Origin: UBA1876 sp964515395
GTDB taxonomy: Bacteria; Synergistota; Synergistia; Synergistales; Thermovirgaceae
NCBI GenBank assembly: GCA_964515395.1
Contig: CAZERC010000001.1
Span: 62,001 to 126,000 of the forward strand
Length of the DNA stretch: 64,000 bases
Direction of reading: 5' to 3'
In this document: piece after piece, positions 1-7,946 of the stretch
How positions within the stretch are numbered: position 1 is the stretch's first letter
How the letters are laid out: the number at the start of each line of letters is the position of its first letter
Made by a program: the position numbers and the translations under genes
The notes under the pieces: generated by a model
What the model was told of the DNA's origin: nothing
The model's database searches: none
The model's input: only the letters and a program-made list of their open reading frames with translations

Positions 1-1640
1 TGATCCTCCGAGACAGGAATCAGTCGCACCTGTACAGGTGCGAGCCAATAGGGGAATGCACCTGCATAATGCTCGACAAGGATCCCGAGGAAACGTTCAA
101 GACTGCCGTAAATTGTCCGGTGCAACATGACCGGCCTGTGCTGCGCACCGTCGGGTCCGATGTAGCTGATATCGAACTTTTCGGGCATCTGGAAATCGAG
201 CTGGATCGTCCCGCATTGCCAGGTTCGTCCGATGCAGTCTTCCAGGTGGAAGTCGATCTTGGGACCGTAAAAGGCGCCATCGCCCGGATTGACCTTGAAT
301 GTGACTCCAGCCTCTTCAAGTGCATTCTGAAGGTCCCGTTCCGCAATCTCCCACATTTTTGGATCACCCATGGCCTTTTCGGGCCGCGTGGAAAGCTCCA
401 CCCTGTAGCTGAAGCCGAAGACGTCACTGTAGATATACCGGACGAGATCCATGATTCCAAGAATCTCCGCTTTGATCTGTTCCGGAGTCACATACAGGTG
501 GGCATCGTCCTGGGTAAAACTTCTGACGCGCATAAGTCCGTGAAGCACGCCCGAACGTTCGTGTCTGTGAACCGTCCCGAGCTCCGCCATTCGAAGCGGT
601 AGGTCCCTGTAGCTTCGGATCTGGCTCCTGTACACGAGCATGCCTCCGGGGCAGTTCATGGGTTTGATTGCAAAGGGCCGATCATCGATCTCGGTGAAAT
701 ACATGTTTTCCCGGTAATGATCCCAGTGTCCCGACCGGATCCAGAGGTCACGGTCGAGGATCAGGGGAGTCCTGATTTCGCAGTATCCCCGGCGGATATG
801 CTCCTTTCGCCAGAAATCCACGAGTTGATTGATGACCACCATCCCTTTGGGATGAAAGAAGGGAAAACCCGGAGCTTCGGGTTGCAGGCTGAAAAGGTCC
901 AGTTCCCTGCCCAGTTTCCGGTGATCGCGCTTTCTGGCCTCCTCGATCCGGTTGATGTGCTCCTCGAGGGCCTCCCTGGAGGCAAACGCCGTCCCGTAGA
1001 TCCGCGTCAGCATCTTGTTCTTTTCGTCGCCCCGCCAGTAGGCACCCGCGATGGAAAGAAGCCTGAAGTGCTTCAGGGCTGAAGTGTTGGTGACATGGGG
1101 CCCGCGACAAAGGTCCACGAACTCGCCCTGCCTGTAGACGGTGACCGTCTCCCCTTCGAGCTCCCCGACAAGTTCCAGTTTATAGGGCTCATCCCGTTCT
1201 GCGAAGAGCTTTTCGGCTTCCTGCCTGGAGAGGACCTCGCGTTTCACGGGAAGATTCTCCTTGGATATCCTGCGCATTTCCTTTTCGATGGCATCGAGGT
1301 CATCCTCGCCAATCTGCTCGGGAATATCCAGATCGTAATAGAATCCATCCTCAATGGCCGGTCCTATCCCCAGACGTGTGCCCGGATACAGCCGTTTGAT
1401 TGCCTGGGCCATCAAATGGGAGGCGGAATGGCGAAGAATCTCAAGTCCGCGTGGGGAATCTCCCTGGATGGGCATGATCTGTGCATCATCAGTCAATTCG
1501 GATTCGAGATCGACGGGGACTCCATTGACTTCCGCAGCAACGGCACCCTTGGCAATCTTCCATTTTTTGAGAGCTTCTTTTACTGAAATCGGTGCATCAA
1601 GTTCAAGAACCCGCCCTTCCGGGCCCGTCAGTTTGGGCAT
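1..1640 (-). CDS. thrS: Threonyl-tRNA synthetase, 3' end outside the window
   Basis: Charges tRNA-Thr with threonine in the cytoplasm. The visible 546 residues begin with a TGS-like domain (LTGPEGRVLEL), then the editing domain with HSASHLMAQAI near residues 70-80, then the class II catalytic core with FAIKPMNCPGGMLVYRS, which holds the NCPG signature and motif 2 region, and RSFTQDDAHL. The C-terminal anticodon-binding part runs off the left edge. The family is about 640 residues long, so roughly 90 are missing. Two in-frame ATGs lie close together at 1646 and 1640. AGGAGG stands 2 nt before the first and 8 nt before the second, so I prefer 1640. The gene is single and divergent from the transporter on its right. 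I see no T-box-like leader, because a promoter candidate sits only about 80 nt upstream. Confidence 0.96.
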   Translation of the reverse strand, partial: MPKLTGPEGRVLELDAPISVKEALKKWKIAKGAVAAEVNGVPVDLESELTDDAQIMPIQGDSPRGLEILRHSASHLMAQAIKRLYPGTRLGIGPAIEDGFYYDLDIPEQIGEDDLDAIEKEMRRISKENLPVKREVLSRQEAEKLFAERDEPYKLELVGELEGETVTVYRQGEFVDLCRGPHVTNTSALKHFRLLSIAGAYWRGDEKNKMLTRIYGTAFASREALEEHINRIEEARKRDHRKLGRELDLFSLQPEAPGFPFFHPKGMVVINQLVDFWRKEHIRRGYCEIRTPLILDRDLWIRSGHWDHYRENMYFTEIDDRPFAIKPMNCPGGMLVYRSQIRSYRDLPLRMAELGTVHRHERSGVLHGLMRVRSFTQDDAHLYVTPEQIKAEILGIMDLVRYIYSDVFGFSYRVELSTRPEKAMGDPKMWEIAERDLQNALEEAGVTFKVNPGDGAFYGPKIDFHLEDCIGRTWQCGTIQLDFQMPEKFDISYIGPDGAQHRPVMLHRTIYGSLERFLGILVEHYAGAFPYWLAPVQVRLIPVSED

Positions 1641-1716
1641 ATTCATCGCCTCCTGATTTTCGTGCCGGGAAATGGCCGTATCAAAACACGAAACATCCAG
1701 ATTTTGCTATTCATGC

Positions 1717-1745
1717 ATTGTAACACAGCAAATGTCGTGAGTCGC
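1717..1745 (-). promoter_or_regulatory. Candidate thrS promoter
   Basis: Read on the minus strand, a TACAAT -10 (1717-1722) lies 17 nt after GCGACT (1740-1745), a poor -35. It would give a 5' leader of about 70 nt. The support is one good hexamer only. Confidence 0.35.
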
Positions 1746-1792
1746 CGGGACACTGCCGAAAACCGGAGTGACTCGGCCAGGCAAGAATATTC

Positions 1793-1812
1793 CACTTCAG
1801 AGCTTTGAAGTG
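1793..1812. repeat. Inverted repeat in the transporter promoter region
   Basis: CACTTCA (1793-1799) and TGAAGTG (1806-1812) form a perfect 7-bp dyad with a 6-nt centre. It ends about 22 nt before the -35 of the promoter at 1835-1863, a usual place for an activator or repressor site. The binding protein is unknown. Confidence 0.4.
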
Positions 1813-1834
1813 TAATTTATTTTCACCTCTCGAC

Positions 1835-1863
1835 TGGAAAAGCCTTCGCGGTGCCCTTATAAT
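1835..1863 (+). promoter_or_regulatory. Candidate promoter of the SNF transporter unit
   Basis: TGGAAA (1835-1840, 4 of 6 consensus bases) and a perfect TATAAT (1858-1863) are 17 nt apart. It faces the transporter and metS-like genes but leaves a long leader. Confidence 0.5.
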
Positions 1864-2132
1864 AAACAAGGAATTTGAACCAAGGCCGATTTCACACCCG
1901 TTTTACAACGACGCAATGCCATAGTTGTGATAATGTACGATGCTGCGCTGTTTCTATGACTTTCAGATCTTCACAAAATCATTCTTTTCTTCTCCATTTT
2001 TTGCCGCATCGAAAACGAGGCCGGAAAGGACGGTGAGGCGAGGGCAGGGAAAGAAAAAAATCTCGAACGCCACGGGTTTTATTGTTTTTTTCACAGGTTG
2101 AGATTTCTGAATTGACAGGAGGGATTAAGAGA

Positions 2133-3605
2133 ATGGCAGAGATAAAGAAGGCCGACCAGTGGGTAAGCAGGTGGGGCCTTATCTTCTCGGCAATCGGTAT
2201 GGCCGTGGGAACGGGCAACATCTGGAGGTTTCCCCGCGTCGCCGCCGCCCAGGGCGGCGGGGCTTTTGTCATCGCCGTTATTATCGGATTGTTCCTCTGG
2301 GCGATCCCGCTGCTCATGGCGGAGGAAGTCTGGGGCAAGATCTCACGGATGGGCGTTATCGGCTCATTCAAAGAAATGATGGGACGAAAGTGGACATGGG
2401 CCGGCGGCTGTGTCGCCTGGATTTCTCTGGGGATCGCCTTCTACTATGCCGTCGTCATGGGCTGGTGCGTCAGGTATTTCGTCTACGTCCTGACTGGCGT
2501 CATCAAACCCGGCCTTGACACGGAGGCTCTCTGGACGGCCTTTTCCACGACTCCCGGCGCCATGGTGCCCTGGCACATCTTCTCCATGGTCATCGCGACC
2601 CTCGTCATCTTCAAGGGCGTTTCCCAGGGACTTGAAAAGATCAACAAGATTCTCATTCCGTCATTGTTCATCCTGCTCATCGTCCTGGCCATCCGTTCCG
2701 TCATGCTTCCCGGTGCTGTCAAGGGACTCCAGTTCCTCTTCGAACCGAATTTCAGCACGTTCCTCCAGGGACGGCTCTGGCTCGAAGCCTTCACCCAGGT
2801 AGCCTGGTCCACGGGCGCGGGCTGGGGACTGCTCCTGACGTACTATGTCTACGTCAAGAAAACGGAAGACATTTCCCTGAACGCGACGACCATCGCCTTC
2901 GCCGATACCTCCGCGGGACTCCTCGCCGCCATCGCCATCATTCCGACCATCTTCGCCCTTTCAGAGGATCCCCAAGCCGCCGTCGCTTCTGGAAATACGG
3001 GGCTTGCGTTCATCCACCTGACGAAGCTCTTCACCGTCATGCCCGGCGGCGCGTTCTTTGCGGGGCTCTTTTTCCTGGCGCTGGTTTTCGCGGCCTTGAG
3101 CTCGCTCCTTTCCATGGTCGAACTCTGCGTCAGGCTCTTCATGGACGCCGGATGGCCGCGTCACAAGGCCGCCCTTGCCGCAGGCATCGGAATCACCATC
3201 CTGGGACTTCCGTCCTCGATGAGCATCTCCTTTCTCGACAACCAGGACTGGGTCTGGGGCGTCGGGCTGCTGTTGAGCGGCCTGCTCTTTTCCATCGGCG
3301 CCATCAAGGTCGGCGTGAACAAGATCTGGGACGAGTACATCGAACCCGTCTCCGACCTGAAGGCTGCCTGGATGTGGAAGCTGATCTACCTCTTCCCCGT
3401 GTGGTTCGTGATCATCTTCGGCTGGTGGATCAAACAATCTGCGAGCTGGTATCCCGAAACTTACATGAAATGGCTGCCGATTTCAGAGTACACCTTCACC
3501 GTCGGCACCATGGTCTACCAGTGGGGGATCATGCTCGTGGTCTTCCTGGTGCTCAACAACTGGCTGGCAAACAGGATGAAACACAAGTTTGAGGCCACCA
3601 ATTAG
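2133..3605 (+). CDS. Sodium-dependent amino-acid transporter, SNF (NSS) family
   Basis: Inner-membrane symporter predicted to import an amino acid with sodium. The 490-residue protein carries the family signature near its N-terminus: WVSRWGLIFSAIGMAVG followed by TGNIWRFPR, the unwound TM1 segment that binds sodium and substrate. About eleven to twelve hydrophobic segments follow, a usual count for bacterial members. The ATG at 2133 has AGGAGGG 9 nt upstream. An earlier in-frame start at 2082 has no ribosome site and adds a poor N-terminus. The gene is followed 48 nt later by a 33-residue membrane protein, and this pairing matches MetP-MetS type systems, so methionine, alanine or another neutral amino acid is the best guess. 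The substrate cannot be read from sequence. Confidence 0.93.
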   Translation: MAEIKKADQWVSRWGLIFSAIGMAVGTGNIWRFPRVAAAQGGGAFVIAVIIGLFLWAIPLLMAEEVWGKISRMGVIGSFKEMMGRKWTWAGGCVAWISLGIAFYYAVVMGWCVRYFVYVLTGVIKPGLDTEALWTAFSTTPGAMVPWHIFSMVIATLVIFKGVSQGLEKINKILIPSLFILLIVLAIRSVMLPGAVKGLQFLFEPNFSTFLQGRLWLEAFTQVAWSTGAGWGLLLTYYVYVKKTEDISLNATTIAFADTSAGLLAAIAIIPTIFALSEDPQAAVASGNTGLAFIHLTKLFTVMPGGAFFAGLFFLALVFAALSSLLSMVELCVRLFMDAGWPRHKAALAAGIGITILGLPSSMSISFLDNQDWVWGVGLLLSGLLFSIGAIKVGVNKIWDEYIEPVSDLKAAWMWKLIYLFPVWFVIIFGWWIKQSASWYPETYMKWLPISEYTFTVGTMVYQWGIMLVVFLVLNNWLANRMKHKFEATN

Positions 3606-3653
3606 GATCGCAGGCTGCCTGACCGAACGTTGCAACACAAAGGAGGATTACTG

Positions 3654-3755
3654 ATGGGTTGGCAAGTATATATGGCGCTGATTCTGCTCATCGTCTGGGG
3701 TGGAACTCTCTGGCTGGTCCGCAAGACCATGACTACGGAAACGGGCAAAAAATAA
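3654..3755 (+). CDS. MetS-like small subunit of the SNF transporter
   Basis: A 33-residue membrane microprotein starting MGWQVYMALILLIVWGG, with one transmembrane helix at about residues 4-22 and a short basic, polar tail ending TETGKK. AGGAGGATTACTG gives a strong ribosome site 7 nt before the ATG at 3654. MetS-type proteins of this size and shape are encoded next to SNF transporters and are needed for transport in the Corynebacterium MetPS system. Position, spacing and composition support that role here. It probably assembles with the transporter in the inner membrane. Confidence 0.85.
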   Translation: MGWQVYMALILLIVWGGTLWLVRKTMTTETGKK

Positions 3756-3794
3756 CAGCCTGTAATATATCACAATGACAGGCAAGCGAGAAAG

Positions 3795-3840
3795 AAACGC
3801 GAGGGCCGTCCATTCAATTGAATGGACGGCCCTCGCGTTT
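3795..3840. terminator. Bidirectional terminator, 46-bp perfect palindrome
   Basis: Positions 3795-3840 are perfectly self-complementary about an AATT centre. Arms start AAACGCGAGGGCC and end in TTT on either strand. It lies between convergent genes, the metS-like gene on plus and dut on minus, and can terminate both. Confidence 0.9.
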
Positions 3841-3864
3841 TACATTTCACGACTGGATTGGAGC

Positions 3865-4308
3865 CTACTTGCCCGTGCTCCCGAACCCGCCGGCGCCGCG
3901 GGCGGTTTCAGAAAGATTCTTTTTGGTGTGAAGGCCTGCCCTCGTGACGGAAGCGAAAACCAGCTGGGCAACACGGTCGCCCCGGGCGATCCTGAAGGGT
4001 TTTTTTGCGTGGTTGATAAGGATGATCCTGACTTCCCCCCGGTAGTCGCTGTCAACCGTTCCAGGAGCATTCAGGACCGTGACACCCTCTCTCAGGGCGA
4101 GGCCGCTTCTCGGCCGGACCTGGCATTCAAACCCTTCGGGGATCTCGAGATATATCCCCGTCCCGACGGCACGCCATTCACCCGGAGGGATGACGCAATC
4201 CTCCGCAGCGACAGCGTCCATTCCCGACGAGCCTTCCGTCGCGTATCCCGGAAGCGGCAGATCAGCCGAATCCTCGCTCCGCGACACAAGCACTTTCAGT
4301 TCTTCCAT
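3865..4308 (-). CDS. dut: dUTP diphosphatase (dUTPase)
   Basis: Hydrolyses dUTP to dUMP and pyrophosphate, keeping uracil out of DNA and feeding thymidylate synthesis. All five trimeric dUTPase motifs are present in order in 147 residues: SGMDAVA, RPRSGLALREG, GTVDSDYRGEV with the catalytic Asp-Tyr region, RGDRVAQLVF, and the C-terminal glycine-rich arm RGAGGFGSTG. The ATG at 4308 follows the pnp stop by 4 nt and uses GGAAGGA inside the pnp end as ribosome site. A longer frame reaching to 4929 is only the out-of-frame shadow of pnp. Last gene of the rpsO-pnp-dut unit. Confidence 0.96.
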   Translation of the reverse strand: MEELKVLVSRSEDSADLPLPGYATEGSSGMDAVAAEDCVIPPGEWRAVGTGIYLEIPEGFECQVRPRSGLALREGVTVLNAPGTVDSDYRGEVRIILINHAKKPFRIARGDRVAQLVFASVTRAGLHTKKNLSETARGAGGFGSTGK

Positions 4309-4312
4309 GATC

Positions 4313-6601
4313 TCAGCGGTTCCTTCCCGATCCATGATCCCTTGAAGACCTTTGGCTGCCGCGAGGACCCGACCGGCCGCCTTTCCTTCCGCCGTTGTTC
4401 CTGTCACGATCCCGTGAATTCCTGTCACCAGACGACTCCTGCGGCAATTTCTCGATTTCTTTCTCCCGTTCCAGTTCCCTGGCGAGTTCATCGCGGAGAC
4501 TTTCGTCGAGTGTATCCCCCTTGTCCAGAATCCGCTTTCGCGAAAGGTTGATCCGTCCCATGTCATCGATCTCCTTGACGATGACGAGTACGGAATCCCC
4601 GGGCTGAAGCACGTCGTCGACTTTGGGAACGTGGCACTGGCTGATTTCGCTGACGTGAAGCAGCCCTTCCTTGCCGGGAAGCACCTCCACAAAGGCACCG
4701 AAGGGCATGAGCCTCGTAACCTTGCCGATGTAGACGTCACCTGCTTCAACTTCCTTGACAAGATCCTCGATGATTTCCAGGGCCTTTTCGGCCGCCTCTC
4801 TGGACGGTGATGCCACGAAGACCCGACCATCATCCTCCACATCGACCTTGACACCCGTCTGGGCGACAATGCTTCTGATTGTCTTGCCGCCGGGGCCGAT
4901 GATGTCCCTGATCTTGTCTTTATCGACATTCACGGTATAAATGCGGGGCGCGTAGCTGGAAATCTCTTCTCGTGGTTCGGTTATGGCCTCATCCATCTTG
5001 TCGAGGATGAAAAACCGTCCGTCCCGAGCCTGCGCAAGAGCCTTGCTGAGTATTTCTCTGGTGATCCCCCCTGCCTTGTTGTCCATCTGCAGGGCGGTAA
5101 CACCGTCACGTGTTCCCGTCACCTTGAAATCCATGTCGCCGTAATGATCTTCCAGGCCCTGGATGTCGGAGAGCACTGCGACTTCGTCACCTTCCTTGAT
5201 AAGGCCCATGGCAACGCCGGCTACAGGTTTTTTCAGTTTGACGCCCGCATCCATGAGCGAAAGGCTCGCCCCGCAGACGGACGCCATCGAGCTTGAACCG
5301 TTCGATTCGAGGATGTCTGAAACAACCCGGATCGTATAAGGGAATTCATTCTCGTCGGGCAAAAGGGGCCTCACCGCCCGCTCGGCCAGGGCGCCGTGAC
5401 CTATTTCGCGTCGTCCCGGACCTCTCATCGGGCGGACTTCACCCACAGAAAAGGGCGGGAAATTGTAGTGAAGCATGAACCGTTTCGCAGGTTCATCGTG
5501 TTTCAGGCCGTCCACGATCTGATCATCTTCCCCGACCATTCCGAGAGTCGTCGTTACGAGGGCCTGGGTCTCTCCCCGGGTAAACAGGGCCGAGCCATGG
5601 GTCCTGGGCAAAACTCCGGCCTCGCAGCTCACAGGTCGAATCTGGTCGAGTGCCCTTCCGTCGGCCCGTTTATGCTCCTTGAGGATGCTTTCGCGAAGTG
5701 CCTTCTTGACGAAATCATCCACGGCATTTCCGATGTACCCTTCCATTTCAGGATGGTTTTCCTCAAAAGCCTTTGCGGCTCGTTCCTTGATTGCCGAAAC
5801 CGCCTGGCTCCGTGCCTTCTTGTCATGAATCTGTACGGCTTCGTAAATGTCGTTGTAGAGGTTTTCCGCAATCCAGGAATCCATCTCGGGATGTTCTTCC
5901 GGATCGGGTATGACCATTTTTTCCTTGCCGATGGCGGCAGCCATCTCAAGCTGCATGTCGACGATCTTCCTGATTTCCTGTTGCGCAAGCTCGAGGGCAT
6001 CCACAAGGGTCTCCTCGGAGACCTCGAAAGATCCGGCCTCCACCATGGTCACTCCATCCCTGTGACCGCTCACGACAAGATCCAGGGTGCTTCTGCTCAT
6101 CATGCTCTCCGTGGGGTTGACCACGAGTTCTCCTTCGATGCACCCTATCCTGACGGCTCCCACCGGCCCCGACCACGGAATTTCCGAGATGGCGAGCGCC
6201 GCGGAGGCGCCGTTAATGGCGAGCACGTTCGGGGGGTTTTCCTGGTCAACTGACAGCGTGGTGATCACGACATGGACGTCATGCCTCATATGCTGCGGAA
6301 AAAGGGACCTGACGGAACGATCCGTCAACCTTGCCGTCAGCACCGCCGTCTCCGACGGGCGCCCTTCCCGTTTGATGAATCCTCCGGGTATTTTCCCTGC
6401 AGAGTAAAACCTTTCCTCGTAATCAACGAGCAAAGGGAAAAAGTCCAGGCCTTCCCTGGGGAAATCAGTCACACAGGCCGTCACGAGAACGACGGTTTCA
6501 CCCATGGTTACTTTTACTGCCCCACTTGCCTGTTTTGCCAATGTTCCCGTTTCAAATACCATTCTCTCGCCGCCTGTTTCGACGGAAAACTCTTCTGACA
6601 T
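4313..6601 (-). CDS. pnp: Polyribonucleotide nucleotidyltransferase (PNPase)
   Basis: Phosphorolytic 3'-5' exoribonuclease of RNA decay, acting as a trimer. The 762 residues hold two RNase PH domains separated by a helical domain, then a KH domain (IRDIIGPGGKTIRSI near residue 565), an S1 domain (VYIGKVTRLMPFGAFVEVLP) and a basic, low-complexity tail rich in Arg, Gly and Ser that ends RDHGSGRNR. Start at 6601: AGGAGG stands 9 nt upstream and gives the usual N-terminus MSEEFSVE. An upstream in-frame ATG at 6628 lacks a ribosome site. It follows rpsO and a terminator hairpin, the common rpsO-pnp order, so expression is probably by read-through or processing. Confidence 0.97.
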   Translation of the reverse strand: MSEEFSVETGGERMVFETGTLAKQASGAVKVTMGETVVLVTACVTDFPREGLDFFPLLVDYEERFYSAGKIPGGFIKREGRPSETAVLTARLTDRSVRSLFPQHMRHDVHVVITTLSVDQENPPNVLAINGASAALAISEIPWSGPVGAVRIGCIEGELVVNPTESMMSRSTLDLVVSGHRDGVTMVEAGSFEVSEETLVDALELAQQEIRKIVDMQLEMAAAIGKEKMVIPDPEEHPEMDSWIAENLYNDIYEAVQIHDKKARSQAVSAIKERAAKAFEENHPEMEGYIGNAVDDFVKKALRESILKEHKRADGRALDQIRPVSCEAGVLPRTHGSALFTRGETQALVTTTLGMVGEDDQIVDGLKHDEPAKRFMLHYNFPPFSVGEVRPMRGPGRREIGHGALAERAVRPLLPDENEFPYTIRVVSDILESNGSSSMASVCGASLSLMDAGVKLKKPVAGVAMGLIKEGDEVAVLSDIQGLEDHYGDMDFKVTGTRDGVTALQMDNKAGGITREILSKALAQARDGRFFILDKMDEAITEPREEISSYAPRIYTVNVDKDKIRDIIGPGGKTIRSIVAQTGVKVDVEDDGRVFVASPSREAAEKALEIIEDLVKEVEAGDVYIGKVTRLMPFGAFVEVLPGKEGLLHVSEISQCHVPKVDDVLQPGDSVLVIVKEIDDMGRINLSRKRILDKGDTLDESLRDELARELEREKEIEKLPQESSGDRNSRDRDRNNGGRKGGRSGPRGSQRSSRDHGSGRNR

Positions 6602-6665
6602 ATTCTTTTTCCTCCTCGTATTTTTCATCCTTTTTGTCTATCCCTAACAGGATATCACATGCAGC

Positions 6666-6696
6666 AAAAGAAAGGACGAGGGCATCGCCCTCGTCC
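6666..6696 (-). terminator. Terminator between rpsO and pnp
   Basis: GGACGAGGGC and GCCCTCGTCC form a 10-bp stem with a 3-nt loop (6674-6696). On the minus strand it is followed by TTTCTTTT (6673-6666). It should end part of the rpsO transcripts and act as an attenuator or processing site before pnp. Confidence 0.85.
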
Positions 6697-6741
6697 CTGA
6701 AACAGCCCGGAAATTATCCTCTGCTGCAGCGAAAGCGACCG

Positions 6742-7008
6742 TCAGTGGCGCAACCCCAGCCGCTGAATCAACGTACTGTACCTGTTGAAGTCCTTTTCAC
6801 GCAGGTACTGGAGCAGACGACGACGCCGGCCGACCATCTTGAGCAGACCCCTCTGGGAATGGTGGTCCTTCTTGTGAACCTTGAGATGTTCCGTCAGCTC
6901 CCTGATTCGTGCCGTCAGGATCGCAACCTGCACCTCCGGCGACCCCGTATCAGCGGGGTGCGTCTTGAAATCCTCAATGATTCCCTGTTTCTTTTCCTTT
7001 TGAATCAT
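6742..7008 (-). CDS. rpsO: Small ribosomal subunit protein uS15
   Basis: Binds 16S rRNA helices 20-22 early in 30S assembly. The 88 residues match the family in length and carry TGSPEVQVAILTARI, the HKKDHHSQRGLL segment and the GRRRRLLQYL helix. ATG at 7008 with AGGTGG 6 nt upstream. The frame stays open upstream to 7173, but those codons are leader. Confidence 0.98.
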   Translation of the reverse strand: MIQKEKKQGIIEDFKTHPADTGSPEVQVAILTARIRELTEHLKVHKKDHHSQRGLLKMVGRRRRLLQYLREKDFNRYSTLIQRLGLRH

Positions 7009-7080
7009 GTCGTACCACCTCTTCAAGAAAAGTCCCACAACCAAGTGGCGCGACACGAAGCGCGCGACCGAGTAGTGGGT
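7009..7080 (-). promoter_or_regulatory. Structured rpsO leader, possible S15 autoregulation site
   Basis: The leader of about 70 nt can fold. On the minus strand an outer CCCAC/GTGGG pairing encloses a GC-rich inner hairpin GCGCG...CGCGC, just before the AGGTGG ribosome site. Different bacterial groups use unrelated rpsO leaders that S15 binds to repress its own translation. This fold is proposed from inspection only. Confidence 0.4.
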
Positions 7081-7086
7081 TCTGGT

Positions 7087-7115
7087 ATTATACCATCCTC
7101 CGGTCCCACCCGCAA
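7087..7115 (-). promoter_or_regulatory. rpsO-pnp-dut promoter
   Basis: TTGCGG (7110-7115) and a perfect TATAAT (7087-7092) are separated by 17 nt on the minus strand, about 80 nt before rpsO. Confidence 0.75.
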
Positions 7116-7180
7116 AAGATCCCTTGAACGGCCTCGGGGGCCGATGGAAACTGGGAAATAAGGCTGCGCTCATTCTGCAC

Positions 7181-7210
7181 TCGACATTTTCTTAAAGATG
7201 TGTTTATATT
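7181..7210 (+). promoter_or_regulatory. Candidate promoter of the two-component operon
   Basis: TCGACA (7181-7186) and TATATT (7205-7210) are 18 nt apart, each 5 of 6 to consensus, about 53 nt before the response regulator start. Confidence 0.5.
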
Positions 7211-7262
7211 GTTAATATTAGAGCGAAAATCAACAGAATTCTGAGTGTTTGGAGGGAGTCTC

Positions 7263-7946
7263 ATGATGAAAATCCTCATCGTAGAGGATAACAAGGATCT
7301 TGTTCAAGTGTTGGCCGAGGGTTTTGAAGAAAACGGGTTTACCGTCGAAAGCGCCTTTGATGGGGAAGAAGGATTACAAAAGATCAACAATACAGACTAC
7401 GATTGCGTCGTCCTGGACATCATGCTGCCGAAACTCGACGGATACGAGGTGGTCGAGAAAGCAAGAGAAGTCGGCAAGGACACGCCTGTGATTGTTCTCA
7501 CGGCGAAAGACACCATCGAGGACCGCGTCGAAGGGCTCAACAGGGGTGCCGACGATTACCTCGTCAAACCTTTCGATTTCAGGGAACTTATGGCAAGGAT
7601 CAATGCACTGATCCGTCGAAGATCCGAGCAGAAACGACCCCTTCTCAAGTGTGGACCCCTCGTTCTCGACCCTGTGGCAAGAGAATGTACAGTCGACGGG
7701 AACAGCATCCCCTTGAGAAGACGGGAATTCGACATCCTGGAACTCCTTATGCGTTACGAAAACCAGGTATTTACAAGGGACCGGATCATCGCCCATGTCT
7801 GGCAGAAGGAATATGACGGAACCAGCAACGTCGTGGACGTGCACGTCAAATACCTGAGGGACAAACTCCGCCCTTACAACCTGGACACCCTGGTGGTCAC
7901 CGTTCGCGGCGTCGGGTACAAGGTGACCTGCCCTGATTACGAGTGA
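7263..7946 (+). CDS. OmpR/PhoB-family response regulator
   Basis: Cytoplasmic transcription regulator of 227 residues, partner of the kinase that follows. The receiver domain has the acidic pair in ILIVEDNKD, the phosphoacceptor Asp in DCVVLDIMLPKLDG near residue 52, the conserved Thr in PVIVLTAKD and Lys in DDYLVKPFDF. The C-terminal winged helix contains RRREFDILELL and ends VVTVRGVGYKV, typical for OmpR types. GGAGGG lies 6 nt before the ATG at 7263; the adjacent ATG at 7266 is equally possible. Its last codons overlap the kinase start by 4 nt. Signal and targets are unknown. Confidence 0.95.
   Translation: MMKILIVEDNKDLVQVLAEGFEENGFTVESAFDGEEGLQKINNTDYDCVVLDIMLPKLDGYEVVEKAREVGKDTPVIVLTAKDTIEDRVEGLNRGADDYLVKPFDFRELMARINALIRRRSEQKRPLLKCGPLVLDPVARECTVDGNSIPLRRREFDILELLMRYENQVFTRDRIIAHVWQKEYDGTSNVVDVHVKYLRDKLRPYNLDTLVVTVRGVGYKVTCPDYE

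Larger units (their letters stand above)
1641..2132. other. Divergent intergenic region thrS / SNF transporter
   Basis: This is the largest gap in the window. It holds the thrS promoter candidate, a 7-bp inverted repeat at 1793-1812, a good plus-strand promoter at 1835-1863, and a second possible extended -10 (TG-T-GATAAT, 1926-1934) flanked by ACAAC/GTTGT arms. The part from about 1970 to 2100 is rich in T and A runs. I see no credible coding region and no recognisable riboswitch. If the 1858 promoter is used, the transporter mRNA has a leader of about 265 nt. Confidence 0.6.

Noticed and set aside
1641..1745. T-box riboswitch before thrS
   Set aside because: The leader is only about 70 nt if the candidate promoter is right, and no T-box core or antiterminator is seen.
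1641..2132. Short open frames in the thrS/transporter gap
   Set aside because: They lack ribosome sites and family resemblance. One, an eight-codon frame near 1934, is too short to support.
4309..4929. Upstream extension of the dut frame
   Set aside because: It lies fully inside pnp in another frame, and dUTPase motifs begin only after 4308.
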